A stretch of 64,000 bases of DNA, taken from Forficula auricularia. Lineage: Eukaryota > Arthropoda > Insecta > Dermaptera > Forficulidae. Below are positions 1 through 9,792 of the stretch, piece by piece; within the stretch, counting starts at the first letter, position 1, and every line of letters starts with the position of its first letter. The position numbers were made by a program, and so were the translations under genes. Location of the stretch: assembly GCA_024734495.1 (NCBI GenBank), contig JALMQS010000315.1:186001-250000 (forward strand), written 5' to 3'. The notes beneath the pieces are model-generated. The model had not been told where the DNA came from. It searched no databases and saw nothing but the letters and a program-made list of their open reading frames with translations.

Positions 1-30
1 AAGAATCAGCAGGGATTCGAACCCGGGGCA
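1..30 (-). other. tRNA T-arm-like fragment
   Basis: On the minus strand the sequence reads GGGTTCGAATCCC, a perfect pol III B-box/T-arm match, at the very edge of the window. No A-box or acceptor stem partner is visible on the inner side, so this is more likely a tRNA-derived repeat fragment than a tRNA gene. Confidence 0.2.
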
Positions 31-195
31 AAGAGAAAAAATTATTTTCGACCCTTGGGTTTGTGATCGATTGGGAGGCGTTTGAGAATAGTTTAAAAAA
101 TAGTCAGGCCACTACAGAGCTGATAAAAATGAACCAGGAAGAGATTAAAGAAATTCCGTAATTCATATAGACATTAGGTATTAGCTTGGGTTCAG

Positions 196-289
196 GGATC
201 AGTGGCCGAGAGGATAAGAGCTAAAAGGTTCTTATAAAGGCGTCGCAGCGCACATGCGAAGATCACGGATTTGAATCCCGGCTGATCCG
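196..289 (+). tRNA. tRNA-like sequence with long variable region (pseudo-tRNA or SINE head)
   Basis: A perfect 7 bp acceptor stem can be drawn between GGATCAG (196-202) and CTGATCC (282-288). An A-box-like TGGCCGAGAGGATAAG follows the acceptor, and a B-box-like GGATTTGAATCCC precedes the 3' strand. The 94 nt length resembles class II tRNAs (Leu/Ser) with a long variable arm. The D-arm and anticodon stem are poor, no anticodon can be called with confidence, and there is no clear T-run terminator. A decayed tRNA or a SINE promoter head is as likely as a functional gene. Confidence 0.4.
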
Positions 290-380
290 ATCCGTTTGTC
301 TATAATATAAAAATATTTTCTTCTTTCCCTAATTTAATTTAATTAATAAACCAGCCCCTGCACCCCCACCTACTCCGCCT

Positions 381-467
381 CGTTGAGGTTTGTTTTGGTT
401 CATAACTTTGCTTGAAACGTGTGCAACCAAAATTTGGCGTGATTTGGAGTAATGTACAGACAAAACC

Positions 468-550
<83 letters not shown>
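381..550 (-). mobile_element. Helitron 5'-end fragment
   Basis: Read on the minus strand it begins A|TC followed by TATATA repeats, then AAAATTAAGGTTTTGTCTGT and a segment carrying CGCCAAATTTTGGTTGCAC and CAAGCAAAGTTATG. The same block forms the 5' end of the complete Helitron at 55548-56465 and recurs at 31050-31113 and, in part, at 21436-21465 and 17728-17759. No 3' CTAG end is seen nearby, so this copy is truncated. The TA run inside the terminus has expanded. Confidence 0.6.
475..549. repeat. (TA)n microsatellite
   Basis: About 37 uninterrupted TA units, lying within the TA-rich 5' end of the Helitron fragment; it probably grew by slippage from the shorter TATATA tract seen in sister copies. 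Confidence 0.95.
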
Positions 551-1002
551 TTTATTATTATTATAATTAAATAAATCTTTTCTAATATTATTATATAAGT
601 TTAATTATTTTATGATGAAGTCTATTTTAAAAAGAGAGTTTAACAGATGTTAAAAAAAACTTAATTAAGAGTTAAATAATGTTACTTTTAGTCAATAAAT
701 TTGCCAAAAGTAATCAAACAACATTTGACATTTGAGTCCGGAGGTTTTTTTGAACCTTTTAGATGGTTAATTCGCATTAATTAAGAATTAAATAAATAAT
801 ATTAAATTAAAAATCAAAATATTTTAAGGACAAATTAAATCAAGAAAAAAATAACCATGCGATGTATATAAAAAGGAATTTTTTACCAATATATTTATTA
901 TTTTGTTTAAAAAAACACTTTGCAGATTTTCTTTATTATGCGTTCACACCATCTTTGAAAATATAGAATAAACTTTTATGCACTCTTTTTGGGCTGTAAT
1001 AC
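551..1002. other. AT-rich stretch, nothing recognised
   Basis: No open frame with protein-like composition, no motif and no match to other parts of the window was seen. Confidence 0.5.
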
Positions 1003-1137
1003 GTTAATACATGGAACGTACTGCGCGTACGTACTGCGTATGAAGTGAAAGGTACGTCCATGGGTTGTCCGTTTTATGTCCATGGACGTAAGTACCTAAA
1101 ATGGACCTAAACCGTACGTACTATGTACCTGGTGTGC
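1003..1137. repeat. Palindrome-rich GTAC/ACGT cluster
   Basis: A short region dense in ACGTAC, GTACGTAC and CCATGGAC words, including a near-duplicated CGTACTGCG and two inverted CCATGG-centred copies. It stands out from the AT-rich flanks in base composition. It may be a mobile-element terminus or an array of binding sites; no protein is encoded. Confidence 0.5.
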
Positions 1138-1776
1138 TATCTGGGTTATACTCTATCATAAAAGAATTATCTAAAAAAATCTTTCATTCCAAATTTAACC
1201 ACATGAAAATTTAACCCGAATCAAATATAAAATTTCTCAAGATTCCCATCTTTAATTTTAAAATTTCTTTTTCGAATTTAAATTTTGAATTGAATTGAAA
1301 TATCTCGTCTTCAAATTAAATTCTTTATTAAAATCTACCTATTTAACTCTGAACACAATTTCTCTCTTTCAAAATTTGAAATCTAAAATTAAACATTCAA
1401 CGTTCAAAACAAAATTATACTTCTTAAACAAACTAATTTTTAAACAAAAACCAAAAAATTTAAGAACAATGAATTGCTCAAACTTCAATCTTAATCAAAA
1501 ATTTCTGTCTTCAATATAAATTTCTGAAATTTCTTATATATCAGTTTAATTTTATGATAGAAACATTTCTAACTTTCATGCAAAATATGTGACCATATAT
1601 TTTAGCTAAATTCTAAATAATTGTTCAAGAAAAACCTTTATCCATTGTGCTACTCGTATTGTTCAAACAACGGTGTCCTTTCTCTTGTGGCGAGCTGCAC
1701 GTTTTCACACATATACACTCACACTTCACTATGGGTGGAATTTTCGGGATGGTCAATGCACTGCAAAAACACTTGT
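1138..1776. other. AT-rich stretch, nothing recognised
   Basis: Short open frames here are Lys/Asn/Leu/Phe-rich, as expected by chance in AT-rich DNA. The last part may be the 3' flank of the minus-strand reading frame that follows. Confidence 0.4.
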
Positions 1777-3290
1777 TTATACACATGGATGAACACCCAC
1801 ACTCGCAAACCCACGAACCGCGCGCCTGGCGCAAAAATCGCGTGACATCTTTCCTCGATCAAAAATAAAGTTATTTTCGCAACACCTCAAGAGTTTATAT
1901 TCAAAAATATCCCTCACAAATTCAATTATTGAATAGCGTTTATTATAAATGATTTTTGAAATATCACATACACTATGAGTCACGTTTTGGGCCGCCTCTT
2001 TAGTTGAGATACCTGGGCGGTTATTATTCATCCTTCGTTGCGTATCTTTTTCTTTATCTCTTGTTTTCGACAACAAGCATTCTTTCATCTTTTTCTTTAC
2101 TCTTCTTTCTTCTCGCAAATCCATAATTAAATTGTTTTTTTCTATTCCTAGAATTCCTTCTTGGCTCTCATCCTCAAGCAACTCTTTACCTTTTTCAAGT
2201 ATATTCCTCGGCTTTAATTCTTCAGATTCTTCTTTCGGCTCATCCGCCAAGTAGGCAATTTCTTTCACACCACTTTCACCCAAATCAACTACGTCCTCCT
2301 CGCCAGCATCCTCGTCTTCATCCAAATAGACATCGGCGATTTCTTCCTTGAACCTCTCCTCGTTGCCGTCGTCATCGGCGTCGTCCTCGTTGGCGTCCCG
2401 CTGCAGCCGGCGAAAGGGAACTTTCTCGCAAAATGAAACATCTTCTTCGTAAACCTCGCCATGGACAAAGCAATCCTCTTTGCTTTGTTCAACATCGTCG
2501 TCGTCGTCCTCGTCGTTATTTTCATCTTTTTGCGAGAATTCCTCTTTCAGAGCTGTTTCGAGCAAACTCCAAGAAGTCAAAACCTCTTTCGCTTTGAATA
2601 TAATCTTTCGCAATTCGCTAGCGACATCTTCACCAGAAAAATAGTTCCGTCGAACCCCATCCGGATTCTTCAACTAAATCCTGAATCTCGATTCACTGTT
2701 CGATTGAAATGCTCCCCGTTCCGTCGAACTTTTCAATCGAATTCCTGAAGCCCCGCAGAAGCTCCGAGAAGGCCCATCTCCCCAGCTGTTTAGCTGGTTG
2801 TCCGTCGTCCACGCGCGTGTCTTTTGATGAAGTCCCGTGCACTTTTCAGATGGCCAAAATCGGACAAGCTTACCACGAGATTTCTGGCAAGACACTTCTT
2901 GTCAGAGTCTGTGGCAAGCCTAATATCGAAGAGATAATTACCAGGTCCGATTGAGAGAAGTCACTGCAAACGGCTTTTGCTTTGCGCTCTCGACTGAAAG
3001 AGTCAAAATTGAAGCCTTCGAAAAGCTTCAATTTTCGCCTCGTGTGTCGATTGCCTTCTTCGTCAAAAAAAATAAGTTTAAAAAGCTTTTTGACGTCCTC
3101 AAAATCGAAGTCTGTCAAGTTTCTCTCGATATTGACATGCTGGCCAAGATTCTTCATTCTTCTAGGGCACAATTTTTTCACCAGAATATCAAATAAGATT
3201 CCACGTCACGTTCCGTCATTTCGTCATCAAATCGTCTCCGGAAAGATAAACTTTTTATGATTCATCCCGGCGCGAGCACCCATTTTAGGC
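1777..3290 (-). pseudogene. Decayed acidic protein-coding region, unknown family
   Basis: Reading right to left, coding-like sequence starts near 3225 (ATGACGGAACGTGACGTG), shifts frame, runs as about 100 residues (3181-2870) containing DFEDVKKLFKLIFFDEEGN, then passes a region where all frames hold stops (2870-2677). It ends with a 298-codon open frame (2673-1777) that lies in the same frame as 2895-2677, separated by a single TAG. The long frame has a run of Asp/Glu, further acidic stretches and a basic Lys/Arg-rich segment. Base composition is clearly richer in GC than the flanks, which argues that it was once selected as protein. A segment around 2391-2440 has a second partial copy at 41567-41612, so this is a repeated sequence, perhaps the gag of an unrecognised retroelement; a decayed host gene is the alternative. 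No domain was recognised. Confidence 0.45.
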
Positions 3291-4199
3291 GGGAAGGTTT
3301 CACCCCCTACGATTCATCTTCTGGTCAGGCCTCCACTTGTAGAAGGCGTTGGTTTCCTGCACCTCTTCGCTCATAGGGGTGAAAATAACAATAACACACA
3401 TTTCACTTCTTTATATATATATTTATTTACAAAAAAGGGGTTATATACATATTCGTGTCTAGGGGTCGTCGTGAAACATCATAATACACCTCGTGTCATC
3501 TTGACTACGGCTCGTCTTCAACTGCAAACTATAAACTAAACAAATCGACAAACTGCACTTAACTTATATCTAAATCAATGCGATATTAGGCGGGCTCTCA
3601 TTGGCTCACAGAGCTCGAGCGTCTCAGTCTCTTTTCGTGTAAATATTTCGTGAAAGTGTAACATCTGTCACTCTTACTCCGGCCTCCGAACAAAGAACAT
3701 CCCTATGGGAAACCGCTCTCCAGGCGACCCAGCGCCTGCAAAAGCCTTGGCACAGACATCAGCCTTGAAATGCTAGCAAGGCGGTCCTATTTTAAAGTAA
3801 GTGGATTTTTCATTATTTCATTGGCGAACACATATATATTGAGACATCATTCTTATTTTTACAAAAGCATATTGACAATAATTTTCAGAACTAAACTTAT
3901 TATTTTAAAAAGCATTTTCATCAATAGTCTTTTTAAAGACTAACTCTGTCTAAATATACTGTATGTGTTTGCAACTTCTTTAATTTTAACTTCCTACATA
4001 AATTTTAAAGAATTTAAAAAATTAAAAAGTACCATCTTACTCTAGAGTAAAGTACTTTAAAATATAATTTTACTAAAAACTTTATTTAACCTTTTTTGTG
4101 GTCCCCAAGGTACTTAATTAGGATATTAAATTTCATCAAAATTGGTTAAGTCATTTTCAAGATATTTAGAAAAAACTAAAAAAGTACTGAAATAAAGTA
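3291..4199. other. Non-coding stretch with a small inverted repeat
   Basis: TTTCACCCCCTACGA near 3298 faces TCATAGGGGTGAAA near 3370, a short inverted repeat upstream of the decayed minus-strand frame. Around 3710-3745 the sequence resembles 55341-55385 (CCGCTCTC..AGG.GACCCAG.GCCT), so this holds another dispersed repeat. No coding was recognised. Confidence 0.4.
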
Positions 4200-4575
4200 C
4201 TAATGTTTGTGGGCCGATATGTACCAAAAACTAATCAGCGCTTCATTTTGTTAAGCTAATGGTAGGTTTTCAATTTGTGCAACGGTGTGGAAAAAATCGT
4301 GAGCCAAAAAAGCGATAACATACATCCATCCATACATACATCCATCCATCCGCACGCACTAAATGAAAAATCGCACTTTTTGGCCTCTCGACGAGACCCC
4401 ATGTAATTTTTGCAAAACCGTCACGTGCTAATATTCAACCTAATTGAATACTACAATTTGTGGCTTTAATTGAGTCCATGGGTTCCGTAGTCTTTACCTG
4501 AGGACCCTTTGAAGCCACGCTTGCCCCGAGAGCGATTACAATACTTTACCCATGCTTTGCATTGGATAAAGTAAA
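4200..4575 (+). repeat. Dispersed repeat, family A
   Basis: The core CGATATGTACCAAAAACTAA followed by TCAGCGCTTCATTTTGTT recurs inverted at 15340-15385 and 33060-33112. It is followed by a CATCCATACATACATCC tract and, near 4545, CTTTACCCATGCTTTGCATTG. No protein is encoded. It is probably part of a non-autonomous DNA element; termini were not resolved. Confidence 0.6.
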
Positions 4576-5048
4576 AAAAAAAAATTTGAATAAATGAATT
4601 GATCAATTAACGAATAAGGTGTGAATTGTGGAATTGTTGCTAATTGTACATTTTGTATGTTGGGTGATATGAACCAACCATATTATTTGAGAATATGTTA
4701 ATAACTAATCCCAGTACGCACTCTTGTACGCATCTATCATGGGAGGGGTTTGGTCTATATATATTAGATTCAAAAGCCATTTAGCCATCTAATTAAGAAA
4801 AGAAGGAAAAAAATTTTTTTGTCTTTCTATGCCTTTTGTTACAAATGAAGAAAGTTTTTGAACACTACTGTGGAGAGAAGAAGGAAACATTTTATTTGTT
4901 TCATTCATTGACCCTTTGAAGTGAGTAAATTTATATTTTTTTCTATTGATAATATGGCTGTGTGCATTGTATTTATAATTGTATTGTTTTATTGTTGAAA
5001 TGTATGATGACCAATCCCATTTTTATAATTTTGTCATATTGGTTTATA
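4576..5048. other. Nothing recognised
   Basis: AT-rich DNA with a TATATATATTAG motif near 4757 and a purine-rich patch near 4800-4810; no gene or repeat match was seen. Confidence 0.4.
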
Positions 5049-5052
5049 GACC

Positions 5053-5085
5053 CTGAAGAAGGAGGGAAAAATCCTCCGAAACGTC
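5053..5085 (+). ncRNA. Hammerhead-ribozyme-like motif (orphan)
   Basis: CTGAAGA (5053-5059) fits the CUGANGA core. One unpaired A follows, then a 5 bp helix GGAGG (5061-5065)/CCTCC (5073-5077), then GAAACGTC. GAAAC and GUC are the second core strand and a typical cleavage triplet; ACGT is self-complementary, so helix III would have no loop and might form only between two RNAs. The same layout occurs at 24095-24123 and 6287-6318 and, with a proper loop, in the Penelope-like ends at 61438 and 63478. One extra nucleotide between core and helix II departs from the standard hammerhead. Confidence 0.45.
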
Positions 5086-5415
5086 GGTTTGAAAGGAAAG
5101 GAGGAAGGATTCCAATAAATTACACCTTATTTGATATGTGTTAATTTTTTCTTTCCTCACTACCCCTGGGCTGCCTTCCATTACTTTCAATTATAATAAT
5201 AATAATAAAGCTATTTTCTAGAATAAAATTCACTAAAAGCAAAATTATAAGCTCAAATATCAGGGGACAAAAATAACCAAGTTTAGAATAATTAAAAATT
5301 ATTTTTCATCTCATATTTCCATTTTGTTTTAATATTTATTATTTCAGTAACTAAAAATAATTAATCTAGAAAAATGACTAGAATACTAGAATAGATCTCT
5401 CTTTCTTTATAGCAG

Positions 5416-5488
5416 CTAAGGAAAGGATTCAAATACAAGTTCAGACCTGCAGCGAAAGGAAGGATTCCAAATACAAGCCCAGACCTGT
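5416..5488. repeat. Short tandem duplication
   Basis: GAAAGGATTCAAATACAAGT..CAGACCTG is repeated once almost immediately (from 5454), with a few changes and a GGAA insertion. It is a local duplication with no coding content. Confidence 0.6.
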
Positions 5489-5588
5489 TTTAGACTAGTA
5501 CAAGTTAATTTCTTAATTTCTATTATTCTAGGAATGGCCTTTTGAATATTTCATTTGGGCTAATTGGATACTCGTTATTATATATATA

Positions 5589-5712
5589 CCTACACTGAAA
5601 AAAAGATATATATATATATATATATATATAGTTAAGAAATTATATTTGATATTAATAGATGGTGAAGTTAATTATGGGGAAATCGATCTCTGTTTAATAT
5701 GAATAAATGATA
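5589..5712 (+). repeat. Dispersed repeat shared with 15112-15192
   Basis: CTACACTGAAAAAA, GTTAAGAAATTATATTT, AATAGATGGTGAA and AATCGATCTCTGTT occur in the same order at both places. This copy has an expanded TA tract (about 5605-5630). No coding potential. Confidence 0.7.
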
Positions 5713-5998
5713 TACCTACGTATTTTAAGTATTCTCATATTTTTAGAGCAACTCTAAATATATTAATAGTTAAAATGCCGCTATTTGAACCAAGCACCAT
5801 TATGTAAATTATGAAAATATTGTTATTTGAGTGAAATAGTGGAATAGTTAAATTTAATAGTTGGGTATTTAAATGGAATAATACGTAATTACGACAAGAA
5901 ATGATATAAACTTGAATATTTTTTATTTATAATAAATATAAGTATGAATTTCTGACTAGGAAGATGAGTATATTCATTTGATGTAGAATCTACTATAT

Positions 5999-6390
5999 GT
6001 ACTAGATGAAGGAGGAGGCATCAGCCAAAGATGCAATCACTGGGTTCAATAAAACACCTTTAATAAATTGTTTCGTTCTGAATTCCATTTGACCATCTTC
6101 AGTCAATTAGGAGTTATACACAAAACGCGGTACACATATGTGATCGAACCAAGCCTTGTCAAAAAAAAAAAAAATTAGCTTCATGTGAATTTATAACGTG
6201 CCCGGACCCAAAAGTTTCAGTTTTGACAAGGTTTGCTTTGTTCGATCACATATGTGTTCCGCATCCTGTGTATAACTCCCAATTGACTGAAGATGGCCAA
6301 ACAAAATTCAGGCCGAAACGTCTTATTAAAGGTGTTTTATTGAACCCATTGATCACATCCTTGGCTGATACCTCCTCCTTCATCTAGTAC
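5999..6390. mobile_element. Foldback element with hammerhead-like motifs in both arms
   Basis: Two arms of about 165-170 bp (5999-6164 and 6222-6390) are inverted copies around a spacer of about 55 bp that includes an A-run. Outer ends read GTACTAGATGAAGGAGGAGG and its complement. Each arm holds a CTGAAGATGG...GAAA motif: plus strand 6287-6318 (helix GGCC/GGCC, then GAAACGTC) and minus strand 6102-6071 (decayed helix, GAAAC kept). No protein is encoded. The layout is what a head-to-head pair of Penelope-like or other ribozyme-bearing ends would give; a MITE is the alternative. Confidence 0.65.
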
Positions 6391-7440
6391 AGTTTCATCA
6401 CAGCCACGAACTTTAACAAGAATCTACTATATATTCAATCAAATGAATTTTATAAATATTTATTTTAATTATTCATTTGGTTGAATTAATTATTATATTT
6501 GATTTAAATTACAAAAGATAAGAAATTCTTTATTATACAATTATAATTACCTTTAAGTTACAAAAGGTAATCTAATTTTAATATATATTAATATTTCTTA
6601 TAATCTTATAGTGGGATTTAAAATTAAAAAAAAAAACAATTAATAATATAAACAAAATAATTGTTAATTTTTTTTTACATATCTTAATTGTTAAGATATC
6701 ACTATATGCAAAAAATCTAAGTCCTTTTATGATAAAAAAAAACAACATTCGTTTAGATATAATAAGAGGTTTTACTAGAAGTAAAAAAGACATTCATTTG
6801 ATATTAAGAGAAATCTAATAGAATAAAATAGATCACTCAAGTATATAATATATTTGGATTAAATACCTAAAAATTTGGTCATATTTGGAATAATTTCGAC
6901 ATATATTGATTATTAATAAAATATCTTTGTAATAAATAAGACCTCATTAAAAATGCTATACTCGATCAATATATTTTTTATAAAGAAATTGTTTTTTTCA
7001 GTAATTCAATTAATTCAATAATTTCGAAATGTTAGGAAATAATTCAACTCGATATATTTTTAAATGACTTCATATTGCTATTAGAAGTAGATAAATGATT
7101 AAAAAATAAAATCCTGAAGGAAAAGAACTCAAAGATTATTATGCTATGATATTTTTGCTTTTTTTTTGTCTTGGACGATATCATATTATTCATAAGGAAA
7201 AATAAAATATTTTTCCTTTTCACAACCTCGGCTAAAGAGGAAGACGCAGGATGATAAATTTCATTTTTCCTTATCAAAACAAAAAAATAATAATGAAATT
7301 ATTTTTTGAACTGCAAAAATTCGCAGGCTGAATCATGAAAATTATTCAAATTTACGGGGTTCAATTAATTTAATTAATTACAAAAAAAAAAAAAATTATT
7401 AGCTATATTTTTTTATTAACAAATATCAATTAGTAAATTT
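6391..7440. other. Very AT-rich stretch, nothing recognised
   Basis: Homopolymer A and T runs and short Lys/Ile/Phe-rich frames typical of chance; no motif, repeat pair or protein family seen. Confidence 0.5.
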
Positions 7441-7511
7441 TAAATGCTGCCCGGGGCATTTATTTTTCCTTCAAATGCGGCCCGTGTAAGCCAAAAGGTT
7501 GGACACGCCTG
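7441..7511 (-). mobile_element. hAT-type transposon end fragment
   Basis: Minus-strand reading begins CAGGCGTGTCCAACCTTTTG and continues GCTTACACGGGCCGCATTTG. The CAGG.GTGTCCAA..TTTTGG..GGGCCGCAT pattern is characteristic of hAT-superfamily ends. The opposite end and transposase are not found, so only one terminus remains. A 28-base piece of it recurs at 17760-17787. Confidence 0.55.
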
Positions 7512-7679
7512 GATTAAACAAAGGAAGATGGGAGATTGGAATAGAAGTGATTTTTTATCATTACAACGAAAGTCGAGAGTGAAATTTATTAATAATATTA
7601 TAGGAGTCGAGTGCGAGAGTCCAAGCCGAGCGGTCGCATACGAAGTCCACACAAGTAAGTGATATATTTATATATAAAT

Positions 7680-8478
7680 ATGGATAGAACCGAGCTATTA
7701 AATATACTAAAGAATTGGAAAGAGGATATCAAAGATGATATTAAAAAAGCTTTAAGGGAGGATATTGAAATACTTCAAAATAATATATTTTCAGTAATTG
7801 ATCAAAAAATCGAATTACTAGAGAAAAAAATAAATTATCTAGAAAGTGAAAGTAAAGCTCGAAATGTGATACTACATGGATTAGAGGAAGATGAGGAACA
7901 TTCGATGGGGTTGGAGGAAAAAGTGGTAACTATCCTTAAAAATAAAATAAATAATGATATTAATATAGAACATTTTAATTTTATAAGGCGAATTGGACGC
8001 CCCTCAGAGAAAAAAACTAGACCAGTTTTAATATCAATGCTAGCATTAAGGATCAAAAATGTTATCCTAAAGAATAAAAATAATTTAAAAAGTACAAAAT
8101 ATTATATTACGGAAGATTTTCCGAAGGATATTCAATTAAAAAGAAAAGAATTGATACCTAAATTAATGAAGGCTAGAGAAGAAGGAAAATTTGCCATAAT
8201 TAGATACGATAAACTTATTATAAGAGAAAATCAAAACAATTTGAAGGATAATAGGAACTCTAAAAAAGACCTCTAGGAGAATTAAATTCCCCAAATAGTG
8301 ATAATTCCAATCCTGGTATCCATGATAATAGAAGTAGTTTAAATGATAATACTAATAAAAATACTATAAATAAAGGAAAGAAAATAAAAATAAATGATGG
8401 GAAAATCACAACATTTTTTCAAAATAAAAGTGAATCTCTTGGTGACTTGAGAAGACTTGATGAAAGAAAGGATAAGTA
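7680..8478 (+). CDS. LINE ORF1 protein (nucleic-acid-binding, coiled coil)
   Basis: Starts at ATG 7680. The first 60 residues are charged heptad-like (IEILQNNIFSVIDQKIELLEKKI), predicting a coiled coil. A central basic region follows (KARNVILHGLEEDEEHS.. and FIRRIGRPSEKKTRPVLI), resembling the RRM-like/C-terminal region of ORF1-type proteins that trimerise and bind element RNA. The continuous frame stops at 8276, but a second frame with matching composition (..PLGELNSPNSDNSNPG..) runs on to a TAG at 8476-8478. The join lies in the A-run at 8259-8264 and needs one extra A. Extended length would be about 266 residues. Confidence 0.7.
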
Positions 8479-8503
8479 GGATAAGGACGGTGGAACTCGG
8501 ATC

Positions 8504-8863
8504 TTGGAACATACAAAAAACATACAAACTCGCAATCTTAACTCCTGCCCAGTAAGTCTGGTCAACTCGGGCATAAATGACCACAACCTCCCAAATGATA
8601 TAATAAATTCAATAAATGCAATAAATGCAATTAATTCAAAAAATGCAATTAACTCAACTAATTCAACGGATACGATTAATTCAAATAATTCAATTAAATC
8701 CAAAAATTCAGAAAATGAATTTACTAACATTGCTGAAATTAAATCTTTTGTAAAATATAATAAGACAAATAAAATTAAAAATATTCATAAAAAGAATTTA
8801 ATTAAAAATAATTCTATAAAAAGAAATTTATTTAAAAATAATTCTAATTCTAATAAAAACTAA
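8504..8863 (+). CDS. ORF2 N-terminal low-complexity linker
   Basis: A frame of about 120 residues with repeated INAINSKNAINSTNS-like units, encoded by imperfect AATGCAATAAATTCA repeats, then a Lys/Asn-rich segment. Its end abuts the endonuclease frame: adding one A in the A5 run at 8855-8859 joins it to LIIGTLNVRSL. It is probably the disordered N-terminus of ORF2, or a separate spacer; function unknown. The ATG of the full ORF2 is not certain. Confidence 0.5.
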   Translation: MEHTKNIQTRNLNSCPVSLVNSGINDHNLPNDIINSINAINAINSKNAINSTNSTDTINSNNSIKSKNSENEFTNIAEIKSFVKYNKTNKIKNIHKKNLIKNNSIKRNLFKNNSNSNKN

Positions 8864-9792
8864 TAATAGGAACACTAAATGTACGTAGTCTAAAGGATGA
8901 AGAAAGATTAATTGAACTTGAAAATGCACTTGAAAATGTTAAAATGGATATTTTGGGCCTGTCTGAAGTTAGAAGAGAGGGTGAAAGAATAATTCAAAGG
9001 AAATCTGATTACATCTTCTATCACTATGGAGTGACTAGAGGTATGAGAGGAGTGGGATTTATGGTTAATAACAATCTAAAAAAACAAATTATAGAATTCA
9101 AAGGACTCTCTGACAGGATAGCTATTTTAAAAATAACTTTTAAAAAGAAATGTACTTTAACATTAGTGCAAGTATACGCACCAACAACTGATTCAAAAGA
9201 AGAATTGTGCGACGAATTCTATAATTTAATTAATAATATCCTAGAGGAAAACCCAACTAATCGAAATAATAAAACAATAATAATGGGCGATTTTAACAGC
9301 CAGGTGGGACAAAGGGAAGAGGAGAACAGAAAGATTATGGGCCCTTATGGATATGGCCATAGGAACGTAAGAGGGGAAAGACTAGTACAGTTCTGCCAGG
9401 AAAACAATTTAAAAATAATAAATACATTTTATAAAAAAAGAAAAGGTAGAAAATGGACTTGGATAGCCCCAAACGGAATATATAAAAACGAAATTGATTT
9501 CATCTTAGCTCCTCATTTAAATATGATTTTGAGATTTGAGGTGGTGAATAACTTCACGTTCTATACAGATCATCGATTGATAAAAATTGAAGTTCCCATA
9601 AACATAATTATCAAAAGACCAAATCCAGATTGGAATAAAAATACTATATTTAATTTTCAAAATATACAAACCGATATGATTACAAAGTTCGAATGCGATA
9701 TTAAAGAAATTGACCTCACTGAAAATAAAGAAATTCAAACCCAATACGACAATTTTGAAAAAAATTATTCATGCTGCAATCAGATTCATTAA
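8857..9792 (+). CDS. LINE ORF2: APE-type endonuclease domain
   Basis: Nicks target DNA to prime reverse transcription. Motifs in order: GTLNVRSL (strand 1, Asn), DILGLSEVRREG (catalytic Glu), GVGFMVNN, LVQVYAPTTDS (Tyr), IMGDFNSQVG (Asp/Asn pair), WTWIAPNGIYKNEIDFIL and YTDHRLIKI (the catalytic Asp-His pair). All hallmark residues of the exonuclease-endonuclease-phosphatase fold are present, so the domain looks intact. The open frame closes at 9792. A one-base deficit in the A7 run at 9758-9764 separates it from the RT frame. Confidence 0.85.
   Translation, partial: KLIIGTLNVRSLKDEERLIELENALENVKMDILGLSEVRREGERIIQRKSDYIFYHYGVTRGMRGVGFMVNNNLKKQIIEFKGLSDRIAILKITFKKKCTLTLVQVYAPTTDSKEELCDEFYNLINNILEENPTNRNNKTIIMGDFNSQVGQREEENRKIMGPYGYGHRNVRGERLVQFCQENNLKIINTFYKKRKGRKWTWIAPNGIYKNEIDFILAPHLNMILRFEVVNNFTFYTDHRLIKIEVPINIIIKRPNPDWNKNTIFNFQNIQTDMITKFECDIKEIDLTENKEIQTQYDNFEKNYSCCNQIH

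Noticed and set aside
4962..5144. 60-codon frame covering the hammerhead-like motif at 5053
   Set aside because: No ATG-supported coding signal; the RNA-structure reading explains the conserved part better.
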